Source: Cristatella mucedo
Taxonomy: Eukaryota > Bryozoa > Phylactolaemata > Cristatellidae
Assembly: GCA_009760855.2 (NCBI GenBank)
Contig: WPIO01000006.1
Span: 10,523,501 to 10,587,500 of the forward strand
Reading direction: 5' to 3'
Length of the DNA: 64,000 bases
Under the pieces are notes generated by a model, which worked only from the letters and a program-made list of their open reading frames with translations, was not told where the DNA came from and searched no databases. Below are positions 32,516 through 42,890 of the stretch, one piece after another. Position numbers and translations under genes: made by a program. Position 1 is the stretch's first letter. Every line of letters starts with the position of its first letter.

Positions 32516-33400
32516 CTGATGCAAAGAAACCAGTGAACACTTGGCTCATTTGCAAGGATAGCGAACCAAAAACCCACATTTCTTATGCCAAGTGGTTAGG
32601 CTTTGCAAGATCCTATATAAATAATCTTCGTGTGCGAGAAGAAAGTATGGTATTTGGTTGGCCAATAATCTGTCAGCAAGACACATCAACTTTAAGAGCA
32701 AGCCAACGAAGATGTCTTTACTGCATGCTGTTGTGTTAGACCTGCTTTGCAGCTCTTACGTTACAACAATTTATAATTTCTCAATTGCATCGCCTACGGC
32801 AGAAGCAATCGCTACTGATGACACAATATTTGATTTTATTTAAAAGCAACAGCCTAAGTTCACTGTGCTTCCAGAAACGTAGGCGTGCCACGAAGAGGTA
32901 CGATGCGTTTGCATATTCTTAGGAAAGCCCAAGTTCCACTTCATCGCCTTGCAAGGACGAAGAAAATGTACATGCCGAGACCACATAGAACTGTTTTGTA
33001 TGCGTTCAAGAAGAGATGCGTTTGTCGCTTCTGGCCATGGCTGCGCTGCTCCCAGAAGCTACTGAGCCGACAGAATAAAAAATGTACAAAGCTTCAGTCT
33101 ATTTTCTAGGTAGGTGGTTAGAACAACAACCCCAGCAGACCCCAGTTCAATTACAGGTACCGTTATTACTGCGTACCTTACGGGGGGGGGGCGCGTAATC
33201 ACTAGTTTTAAGACTGGAAAAGATCGGCTGATCGATGCCACAATTGTGTTGAAGGAATCCGCACCAACCCGTGGCTAGCAGTCAAAATCCCTATAGGGAG
33301 ATGCAGCTTATGCAGTAACAAAAAATCCCTGCAATTTTCAAAACACTTGGACTCCTTGCCAAAAATTGCCCTTAATTATATTGCTGGAATACTTTCATTT
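32516..33400. other. No gene assigned
   Basis: Several short frames on the plus strand (32533-33109) share no recognisable domain. A possible tRNA-like stretch at 33105-33175 is too weak to name. Confidence 0.35.
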
Positions 33401-33404
33401 ATTC

Positions 33405-33545
33405 ATTTGGCCTCCCTAGGATAGGCACAGGGAAAAGGCGCTCGCCTTTAACCACCGAGGTAGTGGGCTCGAGCACTAGAGTGCATGCACAGCTCCTGGA
33501 TAGAGAGAGATTGCGCTCTCTTAGGGCTCTAGAAGAATGAAGTAC
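33405..33545 (+). mobile_element. SINE S1, diverged
   Basis: B-box region GTAGTGGGCTCGAGCAC, then CCTGGATAGAGAGAGATTGC and TCTCTTAGGGCTCTAGAAGA. The head is decayed. Confidence 0.6.
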
Positions 33546-33974
33546 TTTCTTTAAGCTAGCAGCCTGCATAACTTAAGGTCCTGCGAGCATTAGAATCCGC
33601 CTCCAGTCGGGCTCCTGCTTTTTAGCTTGCATAGCAGCAACAGGATCTCCGATTTCCCTGGTTGTATGACTTTTAAGTGCTGGGTGGTTTTCAAAGCAGA
33701 AAAAGCTTCATTTGCGTAGGTCTTTTTCTTTTTTTGAGGACATCGCAGATTTTTGATCACTTAGTATTTATGCACCGCTGCTAACACGTTCTTAAGGATC
33801 TTTTTACGAATCGGCTATCTGTATCAAAATTCGAGTGAATCATTCGTTTTGAGATGTGGCGCAACTATTCTGGATTAGGCATGTACATTTGCTTCTTCTT
33901 AGGCTATTTCTTTCATGAAGGCAAATGAACCAACCCGTGTCTTGTTCTGTACAGCAAGAGCGTAACCAGGAAAC
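33546..33974. other. No gene assigned
   Basis: AT-rich sequence without supported features. Confidence 0.4.
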
Positions 33975-34135
33975 TGGTTTGGTTTAGCGGTTAAGGTGCT
34001 CGCCCCGACCAAGGTCTGACTGAGGTCGTGGGCTCGAGCCCCGAGGCACATGTGAAGCGCCTGGATAGAGATTAAGTTCTCTTGGGGCTCTATATGAATG
34101 AATTATATTATATTATATTAATATATTAATATTAA
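33975..34135 (+). mobile_element. SINE S1, well preserved
   Basis: tRNA-like head with an A-box-like GGTTTAGCGGTTAAGGTGCT and a B-box region GTCGTGGGCTCGAGCCCC. The tail is GTGAAGCGCCTGGATAGAGA, TTAAGTTCTCTTGGGGCTCT, then ATAT-rich. The tail resembles the end of the LINEs, as expected of a SINE mobilised by them. Confidence 0.8.
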
Positions 34136-34691
34136 TAATTTAAGGGCGGTGACGTCACTAAGATTGCACTACTTCGACCGTATCCGAGCCAGCCAATCGT
34201 GGAGGGAGGCGTGCCCCTTTTGCAGCACGACTTGCGGGTGGGCTGCCGCCCAGCAGACGCCGCTGCCTCGCGCCCTCACCAACACCCAGACGAGAGAGAG
34301 GGAAAAGCAAACCTCGCAAGAAGACTGGAAACCTCTGAGCCGAGTCTTGAGCGCGAGTTTGTTGCCCGGAAAGGGCTACAGCGAATCGCAGCTAAAGAAG
34401 AGCGGGAACAAAAGAGCCGGATGCCATCTAAACGCGTAGCCGAGTTCCAGGGGTCAGAGGCTAATCCCGCCAAGCCCCGCCATGCTCAGGCCTCTCCGCC
34501 GCTCGCCTTGCCGCTGAGCTAGGGTAAGACGAGCGGCCGTCAGGTTAGAACTCTTTATAATATCGCGTGCGCCAACAACAGCAGGTGAACTAAACAAGTC
34601 TACAGGGGGATCCTACACAAGGTGAACTAAAAGGCGCGCGAGACGATGCCGCAAGCTCGAATGTGTTAGCTGGTCAGTCGGCTTCCGCAGT
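34136..34691. other. CpG-rich block, possible promoter or first exon
   Basis: GC- and CpG-rich against its flanks. Open frames exist on both strands (plus 34149-34522). A plus-strand donor-like AGG/GTAAGACG lies near 34523, but no convincing start codon precedes it in an open frame. It could be a promoter with non-coding first exon; no product is assigned. Confidence 0.3.
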
Positions 34692-35821
34692 CCCGCCGTC
34701 GTACCGACTCCGTTCCAACAGTACGAGCGAACGCCGTAAAAGATCCGTCTAGCTGAGTAACAGCTTGGCTAGTCAGAGTCGACGTCTACCACAGCCGAGA
34801 GCTTCCGCCGAAAGACGCCAACTCTGGAGGGGCCACGAACACGCTACACGGGGAAAGGGGTACATAATAAACAAGTCACAGCAACGAGCGTGCTGTCCAG
34901 CTCCGCTCGGGCCTTGGGCACTCGTCGCCTTGCGTGCGTGACCGCATCGCCGGAGCACGGCTGCACCCATCCAGGTGCATAACTCGGCGAGACCGGGAGC
35001 CTCCAGCACCACGACTTACTCGGCCACCTTCCGTTCCCCAAGAGCCCCGGCGACCACTCGTCACCGCACATCCGGCCATGCCCGTAGGTCAGACCCCGGC
35101 TTAGTCGGTGACCCTTACCACATTACAGCTGCCCCGTCCCAGCCAATAATAATAACAATAATAATGCTCTTGATAAAGCACCCTCAGAGGACTCAATCTC
35201 TCTCTAGGCGCTTTACATTTGCTGCAAAGGGAAATGCAATTGAATGGTGAGTAAAATCATGCTTGATAAACAAACAAAATGAATAACATGGTTAGGGGTG
35301 ACATGCACAGGGAAGCAATGCAAATGTGGTTAGTGGCAGCATGCACAGTGTCAGCACGCATAAGCACATCAAGGACGAATCACAGGGACCCACTAAATGC
35401 TGTCCTAAATAGGTGTGTTTGTAAGTTCTTTTTAAATGTGGTCAGGTCAGGGGATGTTCTGACGCAGGTCGGGATGGAGTTCCAGGCTTTGGGAGCATAC
35501 GAACTAAATGCACGGTCTCCAAAGGATCTGAGGTTTGTACGGGGTATTTGTAGACTGTTGGATTCCGAAAAGTGGGTGGTACGATGCTTGGCCTGATGGG
35601 GGAATAGATCTGAGAGATAGGCTGGAGCCATAGAATGAAGTGACCTAAAAGTGAGTGACAAAACCTTGAAGTCAATCCGTTGCTTGACTGGTAGCCAATA
35701 CAGGTCGGCGAGAAGTGGAGTAATGTGGCAACTGCGACGCTCACGACCGACAAACCTAGCTGCGGAGTTTTGCATCAGCTGCAATGGCCTGATCGCACAT
35801 GCAGAACCTAGCTTGGGTACA
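34692..35821. mobile_element. Second foldback element, one arm, split by a LINE
   Basis: 34692-35146 is the reverse complement of the centre and left arm of the element at 4040-4693 (shared GCGAGACCGGGAGCCTCCAG type arm, CCGGCTTAG..CGGTGACCCTTACC). It breaks at TCCCAGCCAA, a LINE copy follows (35147-35803), and the missing end GAACCTAGCTTGGGTACA resumes at 35804-35821. The opposite arm is absent. Confidence 0.85.
35147..35803 (-). mobile_element. LINE family B fragment nested in the foldback element
   Basis: Minus frame 35380-35784: [45 protein letters not shown]-type end and [20 protein letters not shown], complete 3' UTR and (ATT)n. The 5' truncation point abuts the resumed foldback sequence, so the LINE is the younger insertion. 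Confidence 0.92.
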
Positions 35822-36080
35822 AACGTACAACACCGAGTGAGGGATACTTTGCAAGTGGAGCGACTAAAACAAACCCGCGATTGAAGGCCGAGCCAAAAAG
35901 TGACACGCGAAGCGGAATTAACATGCCTGGGCGTGCTTCGACGGACGCTTCTTATTAGTGAATAATCTTAAATTTGGTCAACAAATTTGACCAAAATCGA
36001 TTTTCGTTTAGGTTGCAATTCAAAGATAAATTTTTTTAGAAATGCAACCCAAAGTTTTGATGATTTCCACTTACTCAATA

Positions 36081-36245
36081 TACATACATATATTAATATA
36101 ATAATAATAATAATAACAATAATAAAATAATAATAGATATAATATAATCATAATATAACAAATAATATAATATATAATAATATAATAATATAATATAATT
36201 AATTAATAAGAATAGTATAATAATATTATATATTAATAATATAAT
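36081..36245. repeat. AT-rich (AAT/TA)n simple sequence
   Basis: About 165 bp built of AAT, TAA and TA units, directly beside a reversed SINE tail. Confidence 0.9.
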
Positions 36246-36395
36246 TTATTTATATAGCGCCCTAAGATAACTTAATCTCTATTCAGGCGCTTCGCATGTG
36301 TAACGCGGCTCGAGACCACGTCTTTGGTCATCAACGGCATTCACGTTGACCTTGGCCAGGGCGAGCTCCTTAACCACTGGCCCAAACCTGCACGC
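36246..36395 (-). mobile_element. SINE S1
   Basis: Reverse copy: tail GCGCCTGAATAGAGATTAAG and TTATCTTAGGGCGCTATATA on minus, B-box GTGGTCTCGAGCC, and head GGCCAGTGGTTAAGGAGCTC. Confidence 0.8.
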
Positions 36396-36419
36396 ATTGA
36401 AAACGACGATTACGCGAGA

Positions 36420-36560
36420 GCTGGTTTGGCTCAGCGGTTAAGGGGCTCGCCCTGACCAAGGTTTGGTCAAGATCGTGGGCTCGAGCCTGGTGGCATATGC
36501 GAGGCGCCCGAATAGAGATTATGTCCTCTTGAGGAGCCATACAAATAAATTATTTAACCT
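36420..36560 (+). mobile_element. SINE S1
   Basis: GGTTTGGCTCAGCGGTTAAG head, GATCGTGGGCTCGAGCC B-box, and GCGCCCGAATAGAGATTATG tail with ATACAAATAAATTAT end. It stands head-to-head with the reversed copy 25 bp away. Confidence 0.82.
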
Positions 36561-36654
36561 TGTCTGACCCGGAAATAAACCTGAAGCAATATAACGTACC
36601 TATAAATTAAAAATGTTCACATATCTCAGTCATATGCGACATGTGTCACAGCAT

Positions 36655-36730
36655 TTTTGAATAATAATAATAATTATTTTTTTGTTTAGCCCTCTCAGAA
36701 AACTTAATCTCTTTTCGGGCACTTGAACCT
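36655..36730 (-). mobile_element. LINE/SINE tail remnant
   Basis: (ATT)n followed by the end block GTGCCCGAAAAGAGATTAAG and TTTTCTGAGAGGGCTAAAC on minus. Only the last ~70 bp remain. The following stretch to 37480 has one plus frame (37195-37503) with no recognised domain. Confidence 0.55.
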
Positions 36731-37484
36731 TGGCAAATTGAGGTGCGTGCTCGGTGCTGGTTGAAGTACTTGATTATGACTTTCAGACAGCTTCCGTTTA
36801 CCGTAGCTTTGTGATCCGTGTTTTATTTTTACTAGACGGCTCAACGTGAAATTTGAAATGGAAGTTCAGCTCTGCTGGTATAACAGTCTATTAGTTCACT
36901 TGTAGTGTCGGTTGGATAAGTATTGCTTGCTATACATGTCCTCAAGCGTTCTTGAGCATTATATTCTACAATTATGCTACATCATTGCATGTTATAATAA
37001 TTTTTTCAAGCTTTTTTGTGTGCTTAGCAAAGTTTTCCGTACCTTTTTTGAGATTTCGAACATTCTTTTAGTAAACATTATTGAATCTGTTTAGTTTTTC
37101 TTGATCACCACATTCGAGCATTCTCACACAGACTGGCCTTGACTCGTTACGTACGTCCCGAAGGTCAACACCGTAGCCTTCGTTGGATCAATAGATGGCT
37201 AGTGTTGGCGCGGCGATTGCTTCATCGGCAGTTCTCGTTATGCGAATGACTAAATTAAATCTGGGGCCTTGGGATTTGGAGGAGACAGCTCGAGCCACTC
37301 TCTCATTAGTCACGGTTGCGGCTCGTTACCGCTCAGCAAACGGCCCGTCTGCTGCTCGCACGAAGCTCGCGGCCGTGTACCAGCAGGCGCCAGTAGGCGC
37401 CGATATTGGCGTCGGAAAAAGCCCAGCCAAGTCGCACCGCGCTCGCAGCATGCGACCTCGCTCGATTCCTAAACGCATGGTGAG

Positions 37485-37655
37485 CCGTGATGGCACGCAC
37501 TAGGTAAAGCGGTTGCTTTCACGATCTCGGTACCGAGGTCGTAGGTTCGATTCCTGCGGCGGGCGATCCTTTATCGCCACAGCAAGCGGTGCCGATAGCC
37601 GTAAAGGCTCTTCTGTCGCTATACAAAAAGAGGCTGCTTAATCAGCTAGGATTTC
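37485..37655 (+). mobile_element. SINE S2, well preserved
   Basis: tRNA-like head (GGTAAAGCGGTTGCTTTCAC, then GTCGTAGGTTCGATTCCTGC with a canonical B-box), the body CGGGCGATCCTTTATCGCCA, and the end GAGGCTGCTTAATCAGCT. This copy defines the family. Confidence 0.82.
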
Positions 37656-37676
37656 TTCTTTCTATGAACAGGGCTC

Positions 37677-37731
37677 AAATCATCATCATCATCATCGTCG
37701 TCGTCATCATCATCATCATCATCATCATCGT
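37677..37731. repeat. (ATC)n microsatellite
   Basis: ATC/GTC run just 3' of the receptor stop codon. It yields a false poly-Asp open frame on the minus strand. Confidence 0.95.
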
Positions 37732-37764
37732 AATCGGAGAGAGCGGGCAGCGTCGCGGGCGACA

Positions 37765-39063
37765 CTAGGCGCCGCAGCTGATGAGAGGGCTCGCGGACGC
37801 CGGATTGGCCGAGCCCCGTCGGTACAGCGGACCGGCGGCTGCGGCGGCGGCGGCGGAGCGGCGGCGAAAGCGCTGCTGCGCCAGCCTCGCGGCGCCAACG
37901 CAGCAGGCGGCGGCGCCGCCGCCGCAGACCGGCGGTGGCGGCCAGCGCAGCGCCGCGACACGGCTCCTGAAGCTGGCGCTCACCGCGCAGAGCACGAGCG
38001 CTTTGGCGGACACGAAAGCAAAGTAGACCATGTCGGCCAGCGCGTGCCCGTCGGTCAGTCGGCCGTGCAGCCGCAGCAGCGTGGTCACGCCCGGTCGGCT
38101 GGACGCCTCCACCGAGTAGTTGGCCAGCTCGAAGCAAACGGCCACCAGGCGCGGCGCGCTGGCGAGCAAAAAGGCGAGCGGCAGGGCGGTGAAGATGCGG
38201 CGACGCTCGACGGCTTGCCGCCGCTCGGCGGCAAGCCGCTCATCCGGCGGCGGCACCGCCGACGGCGCCGACGTAGCGTCGCCTCCGCCGTCGCCGCAGC
38301 TGCTAGATCGCCGCGCGGGCGGCCGCCGGCAGTGCACGGCCGCCGTGGCGGCGCATATGATAAGAGCGGGCAGCGCGGCGCGAAGGACGAGGTCGAGCAC
38401 CGGATATATGGACGTCGAGAAGCGCTCGAATCGCTGGACGTAGAAGCAGAGCTTCCGCTGGCTGGCGCTCGATAGCTCGTCCGTCTGCAGCTCGACCGTC
38501 CAGAACGGGCTCATGTTGATGATGAGGAAGAGAGCGCACAGCAGCATGACGCCGTGGTTGATGCGCTCTTGCTGCTTCGTCGCGTCCTGACGAGGCGGCG
38601 CCGGCGCCTCGCCCGCTCCGGCGATGGCGGCGGCGGCCGGGCCGTCGCCACCGCCGGCGCCGCAGGCGCGCCAGCACGAGAAGTAGTTTTCCGCAGCCAT
38701 GCAAACGTAGAGCCACGTGCAGAGCTGATTGAGAAATCCGACGACGACGTGGTAGAGGACGCACGAGGCCGGCGAGTGCCGAATGAAGTTCTGAATCAGG
38801 TTCGTCCCCGCCGTCTCCTCGACGAGCCGGCTGCCGCAGGCGACGTACAGCAGGAACAGGTCCGCCGCGGACGACAGCGCGAGGAGCATTCGAACGGGCC
38901 ACGCGTGGCATCGCGACGCCAGCATGACGGCCACGATCAGAGCACTGCCGACCGTGCCCAACGTCAGGACGATGCCTGACAGCGCGACGTGGAGCTGCCG
39001 CCAATCGGCAGTCGTCGCGTACCAGTCTGCCGCAGCCGCCGCAGCCGTCGGCTGCTGATCCAT
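37765..39063 (-). CDS. Intronless class-A-like G-protein-coupled receptor, divergent
   Basis: 432 residues with seven hydrophobic segments: TM1 25-49, TM2 58-77, TM3 102-124, TM4 170-189, TM5 219-245, TM6 290-312, TM7 341-362. Class A marks present: Asp68 in LSSAADLFLL (D2.50), the Cys101/Cys206 pair, Pro232 in TM5, Pro304 in TM6, and S-F-R after TM7. Marks changed: the D/E-R-Y at the end of TM3 is Glu-Asn-Tyr (125-127), TM6 has ASAP in place of C-W-x-P, and TM7 has SAKAL in place of N-P-x-x-Y. The second and third cytoplasmic loops are Ala/Gly/Pro/Ser rich. The start has a good Kozak context (GCAGCCATGG) and an in-frame TAA 12 bases upstream. Ligand and subfamily are unknown. It sits in a CpG-rich block; the antisense and shifted frames are shadows. 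Confidence 0.85.
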   Translation of the reverse strand: MDQQPTAAAAAADWYATTADWRQLHVALSGIVLTLGTVGSALIVAVMLASRCHAWPVRMLLALSSAADLFLLYVACGSRLVEETAGTNLIQNFIRHSPASCVLYHVVVGFLNQLCTWLYVCMAAENYFSCWRACGAGGGDGPAAAAIAGAGEAPAPPRQDATKQQERINHGVMLLCALFLIINMSPFWTVELQTDELSSASQRKLCFYVQRFERFSTSIYPVLDLVLRAALPALIICAATAAVHCRRPPARRSSSCGDGGGDATSAPSAVPPPDERLAAERRQAVERRRIFTALPLAFLLASAPRLVAVCFELANYSVEASSRPGVTTLLRLHGRLTDGHALADMVYFAFVSAKALVLCAVSASFRSRVAALRWPPPPVCGGGAAACCVGAARLAQQRFRRRSAAAAAAAGPLYRRGSANPASASPLISCGA

Positions 39064-40350
39064 GGCTGCCGCTTAATCCGTTGTCAGTGACCGCGCGCGA
39101 GGCTCCTCCGTCCGGCGTGCGCGCGCGCTCGCGGCCGCGGTCTGCTGACCCGCGCGCGCGCGCTCTGGTCGAGCGTTGCGAGCGCGCGATCGTCACCCGC
39201 CTCGACCTGCGCCCGAGGAAAAGGTCGGTCGAGCGGCCCGCTGCGCTGCGGAGCCGCGCGTTCTGTACAGCAGGCGAATAATTGCGGATAGATGCGGCGG
39301 CATGCTAACTGCATCGCGGCCGTCCCGTAGGCGAGTAATTGAATTACTCGCTATTATCGGACGCGACGCCGAGCACCTGCTCCCAACGCGCGGCTATGGC
39401 TAATCGGCGCGAAGGGTCGGCCCGAAATGCTTAGCCCGTCAGGCCGCCTCGTGCATTCTCACTTCATCGCAGACACGCACTTTCTTCCTCCCCTCCCTGG
39501 CTGGTGGCGACTTGCGCGCGAGCTGCCGGCTCGCTCCGCCGCGCCCTCGCCGCTTGCTCGCGAGGCCGGTCGTACGTCCGTCGCGGCGCGGCGGGCGACG
39601 TCGTGGCGGTCGCTGCCGCTTCCGCTGAGGCCCTGCGCCGGTTGCACGCGCACACCGCCCGATCGGCTCGGCGTCGATCGGGCGGTTGGTCAGAGGGGGG
39701 CGCGACGGCCTGCCTGCCGGCCGGTTCGGTCGGATCGCCCGCTCGACGAGGCGGTGGCGCCGAGCTCGCTGGCCGCCGCACGAGGATCGGCGGCCTCCCG
39801 CCGACGGGGGCATCTGAGCGGCGAGCGTCCCCCGCCCTCGCACCCGCTATACTCTGCTCCAGCGGAGAGCCGCCGGCTGTATGCTCCGGACCCGGCGTCG
39901 GCTTTGGCGGCGAAACGTCGTGGCAGCCGCGCTCCGACCGGTCGCTCGTCGCCTGCTGCTGCCCGCTAGCGCTTCGGCGGTGCTCGCGGCGCGAGGGGTG
40001 CGTGCGTGCGTGAACTTAGGCAATTACCTAGTCGGAGCGGAGCGGAGCGGAGCTCTGCCGAGGCCTTCGCGGCGTCCATCCACTCCGCAAAGAACGGTCG
40101 GGCGTTTTGCGCGCACTTTTGTCGCGCTCTCGCCACTTCGACTGAAGTTTGACCCTTGACATATCCTCTTTTTCTGCTGCTGCCGCTCGGCAGCGCCGAG
40201 AACGCCATTCTTGCGGCTCTTCCCGCGAGCTTTCATTCTTGTTTCTTGTTCTCTGCATTCTTTCATCACTCCGCCACCTGCCGGCGCGCAAACGGCTCCT
40301 CTCCAATCTATGTTGCTGTTTTTTTAATTATTCTGTTACGAAATGACGTC
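39064..40350 (-). promoter_or_regulatory. CpG-rich 5' flank of the receptor gene
   Basis: Very GC- and CpG-rich DNA continuing about 1.2 kb upstream of the receptor ATG, then returning abruptly to AT-rich DNA. Many overlapping open frames on both strands reflect composition only. Likely a CpG island promoter; no defined elements can be named. Confidence 0.45.
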
Positions 40351-40381
40351 GGAACTTGGTCGCGGCGGTACCCGCACACAG

Positions 40382-40651
40382 TGGCGGAGCCGCGAGGCGG
40401 GGGGGGGGGTAGGAGGGCGTTGCCCCAACTGCGGGGACCAAGCAGGGTGGTCCTCTATTCCTACGTCCAGCGCCGTCCCCAGTAAAAAAAAAGTTATGCT
40501 CTAACTACACTCAACCAGAAGCCGCAGAGATCGTGTCGAATAAGCACTATGATTTTACGCTATAACTTTTCATTATTTACGGTTTTGGTCCCGCCTTCTT
40601 GAAAACTTTGCGGGTCTTGCCCCCCCCCAGATGAACACACTGGCTCCGCCA
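40382..40651. mobile_element. Putative 270-bp MITE with TGGCGGAGCC inverted ends
   Basis: Left end TGGCGGAGCC and right end GGCTCCGCCA are exact inverted repeats. A G-run follows the left one, and the matching C-run precedes the right one. There is no coding capacity. Target duplication is not clear, so class is not assigned. Confidence 0.5.
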
Positions 40652-41094
40652 ACGCTTGCATGTATATAGAATGAAATGGTCAGGCCATCATTTGCCTCGG
40701 GGCATACAGCCCGGTGAACGCGTCTCGTCTCGATCGGAAACGCGGCGCAAACTAACAGCCGCTAAGCGAGCAGACCATGTAGCCCTAGCTGCAGCACGCG
40801 AAAATGTATGTAGCCAGTCGGCCAAAAGCCGTGTAAAAACTGTAAAATAAAAAAAAACTATTAAAATCCTTGGATACATTAAAGCTATTAAAAATCACCA
40901 ATTGTTGAATCCCTTATTCTTACTCCGACGTGCTTTTAGCAAGGATCTAGCATTATAGCGAGTTCAGTACTTCGTGACCGGTGCCTCCGGAGCGCTCTCA
41001 CTGCGAAGGTACTTTTAAGCTAGTAATCTCTTAAGAGTTCTATCGTCCACACGTGTGCATTTCTCCACTTGGTAACTCTGCAGAGTCGTATGGA
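40652..41094. other. No gene assigned
   Basis: AT-rich stretch with an A-run near 40850; nothing supported. Confidence 0.4.
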
Positions 41095-41850
41095 ATCGTA
41101 TGGCCAATTATGATAGGAAATTGCGTACAGCGGACTCAAAGCCCAGGTAGCTATTGATGAGCTTATGGTAGAGACAACGGACTCCATTCCATGCAACACA
41201 GAGAAAGTGAGAAGCTGAGTAACTGAGTCTAGAGGACAGTCGAGGACGTGCGTAGCTGGGATGTAGTAGCTCAAGACAGCTCGAACGGATTTTCCAAAGC
41301 CGGCAGCAGGAGAGAAGGTGTCGTCGCTTAAGATTGTGGAAGTGGGTTCCACAGTCTAGGACCAGCAGAGCAAAAGCTTCTGTCGCCAAAAATCTGTAAT
41401 TGAAAGAGTAGAGCAGCTACTTACTCGTTAAAGAACCTGAGGGCAAGAGGAGGCTGAAACTGGTGCAGCATCATTTGAGCTCGAGGATGAAGGAGGGCTC
41501 TGTGAGTCAGAGCAAGAACTTTGGTCTGTATCTGTCGATCAACCGGGAGCCATCGCTCATGGCTCCTTCAGCAAAGGAGACTCTAAAGGCTGAACTTCTT
41601 CGATGGTGTTTTGATCGAACTTGGAGCCATATTCATCAGCAACTGGAGAGGCTTAATGACTTTTTAGGAAGCTCGGCCAAAACTGAATTACATTAGTCTA
41701 GCCTTGAGAGAACCACAGAGCTAGTAAGATGTTTAGCCAGGGACCGCGGTAGACATTCCCTAATCTTAGTCAGGGATCGGACGCGACAACCGGTCCGCGG
41801 AAGCCTTCCTCTAAACGAAGCTTTTGAACAGTGAGCAGCTAGAAAAGAGG
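41095..41850 (-). mobile_element. LINE family A fragment
   Basis: The minus strand shows RVRSLTKIRECLPRSLAKHL and TSSVVLSRLD at its upstream end, the reversed AACTGGTGCAGCA segment and family A 3' UTR (41095-41450). Interrupted by shifts. Confidence 0.8.
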
Positions 41851-42071
41851 ACGCGTAATACTGTTTGAGATCAATAGATATGTCGATGTTGATTTTTCTG
41901 AAAAAACAGTCATCGTCAAGGAGTCTTTCCTGGGCTTTCCTCAAATCTGCGCCAAAGATACTGCGGCAAGTAAGGGTCTCATCTTGGAAAAACTCGAATC
42001 TGACCAAGTGTTCTTGTAAGATTGCAGATCGCAGTTCACAGTCCACAGGCACCCGGGTTACCGCCATCGGG

Positions 42072-42180
<109 letters not shown>

Positions 42181-42239
42181 CCACTATGTAAATGGGTTTT
42201 CTTGCTCTTTCAGTCAATTAAGTCTCTCTCTCTCGATCC

Positions 42240-42890
42240 CGGTCTAAATCCTTCTTGTGTGGTTTACTAAGTTATGTGGAAGTGATAGTGCGTCGCTGTC
42301 GCTTGCTTCCCATATCATTAGAAAAGGCGTGCATCCCTTTCTACACGTAGTGTTTAATTTTTCAATGAACCTGGTCAACCAACTGGTAAGTGATACATGG
42401 CAAATAGCAAAGCTGAGCGCAGAGACGGGCGTGCACTTTGCGACAGCAATCCTTGCGGCGGCTTGCGGTGGATTACAAAGTTCATCCACCTCGGCGGCGG
42501 TCTCGGAATTGCAATCCAATCGCGCCCTCGAGCCAAAAGCCGAGCGCGTAACAGATCTGGGTCCTAAGGTGAGCTGAGACTTTAACGATGCCGAGTCAGT
42601 GCGACGTCGCGTGGTGACGAGAGCCGCGAGTCGAGAGCTCCAGACTGTCGTTGCCTTCATCGCACTGAAGTGACCCTTGACGCGTCGTTGAGAGGTTTCC
42701 ATTCAGTGCGAAGGGCGGCGAGACGGCCGAAAGTCGACTAGACTAGCGGGCGCGCGGTTCGACAGCGAAGCGGAGGAGCAACAAGGTCGTATAGGTCAAG
42801 GTCGGTGCAAGTGAGTGAAGCGACCGAGGTAGGCCGGAGGTGAGTGGCACTTATCCTAAGAAGCTCCATGCGCTCCTCAGACGCTCGTCA
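42240..42890 (+). other. CpG-rich start of the 42-52 kb block with strong donors
   Basis: Donor-like sites with good context occur on the plus strand: CAACTG/GTAAGTG near 42389, CCTAAG/GTGAGCTG near 42570 and CCGGAG/GTGAGTGG near 42839. A frame before the second reads SELQSNRALEPKAERVTDLG. This suggests 5' exons of a plus-strand gene, but no product or partner exon could be established. Confidence 0.3.

Noticed and set aside
34149-34522. Overlapping plus frames of 96 and 107 codons
   Set aside because: Neither has a domain, and the region is CpG-rich with open frames on both strands. Kept only as a possible promoter block.
37490-37570. Possible tRNA gene with a perfect B-box
   Set aside because: The sequence does not close into a tRNA cloverleaf and continues into a repeated body and tail seen at 11.1 and 27.8 kb, so it is a SINE head.
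37646-38137. 163-codon minus frame with a poly-Asp run
   Set aside because: It is a shifted frame of the receptor gene that enters the ATC microsatellite.
38303-39196. 297-codon minus frame, Arg/Ala rich
   Set aside because: Shadow of the receptor in another frame. It has no membrane segments or motifs; the 432-codon frame has both and a supported start.
39427-40013. Several 100-180-codon frames on both strands
   Set aside because: High GC removes stop codons here. Overlapping frames in all registers have no domain.
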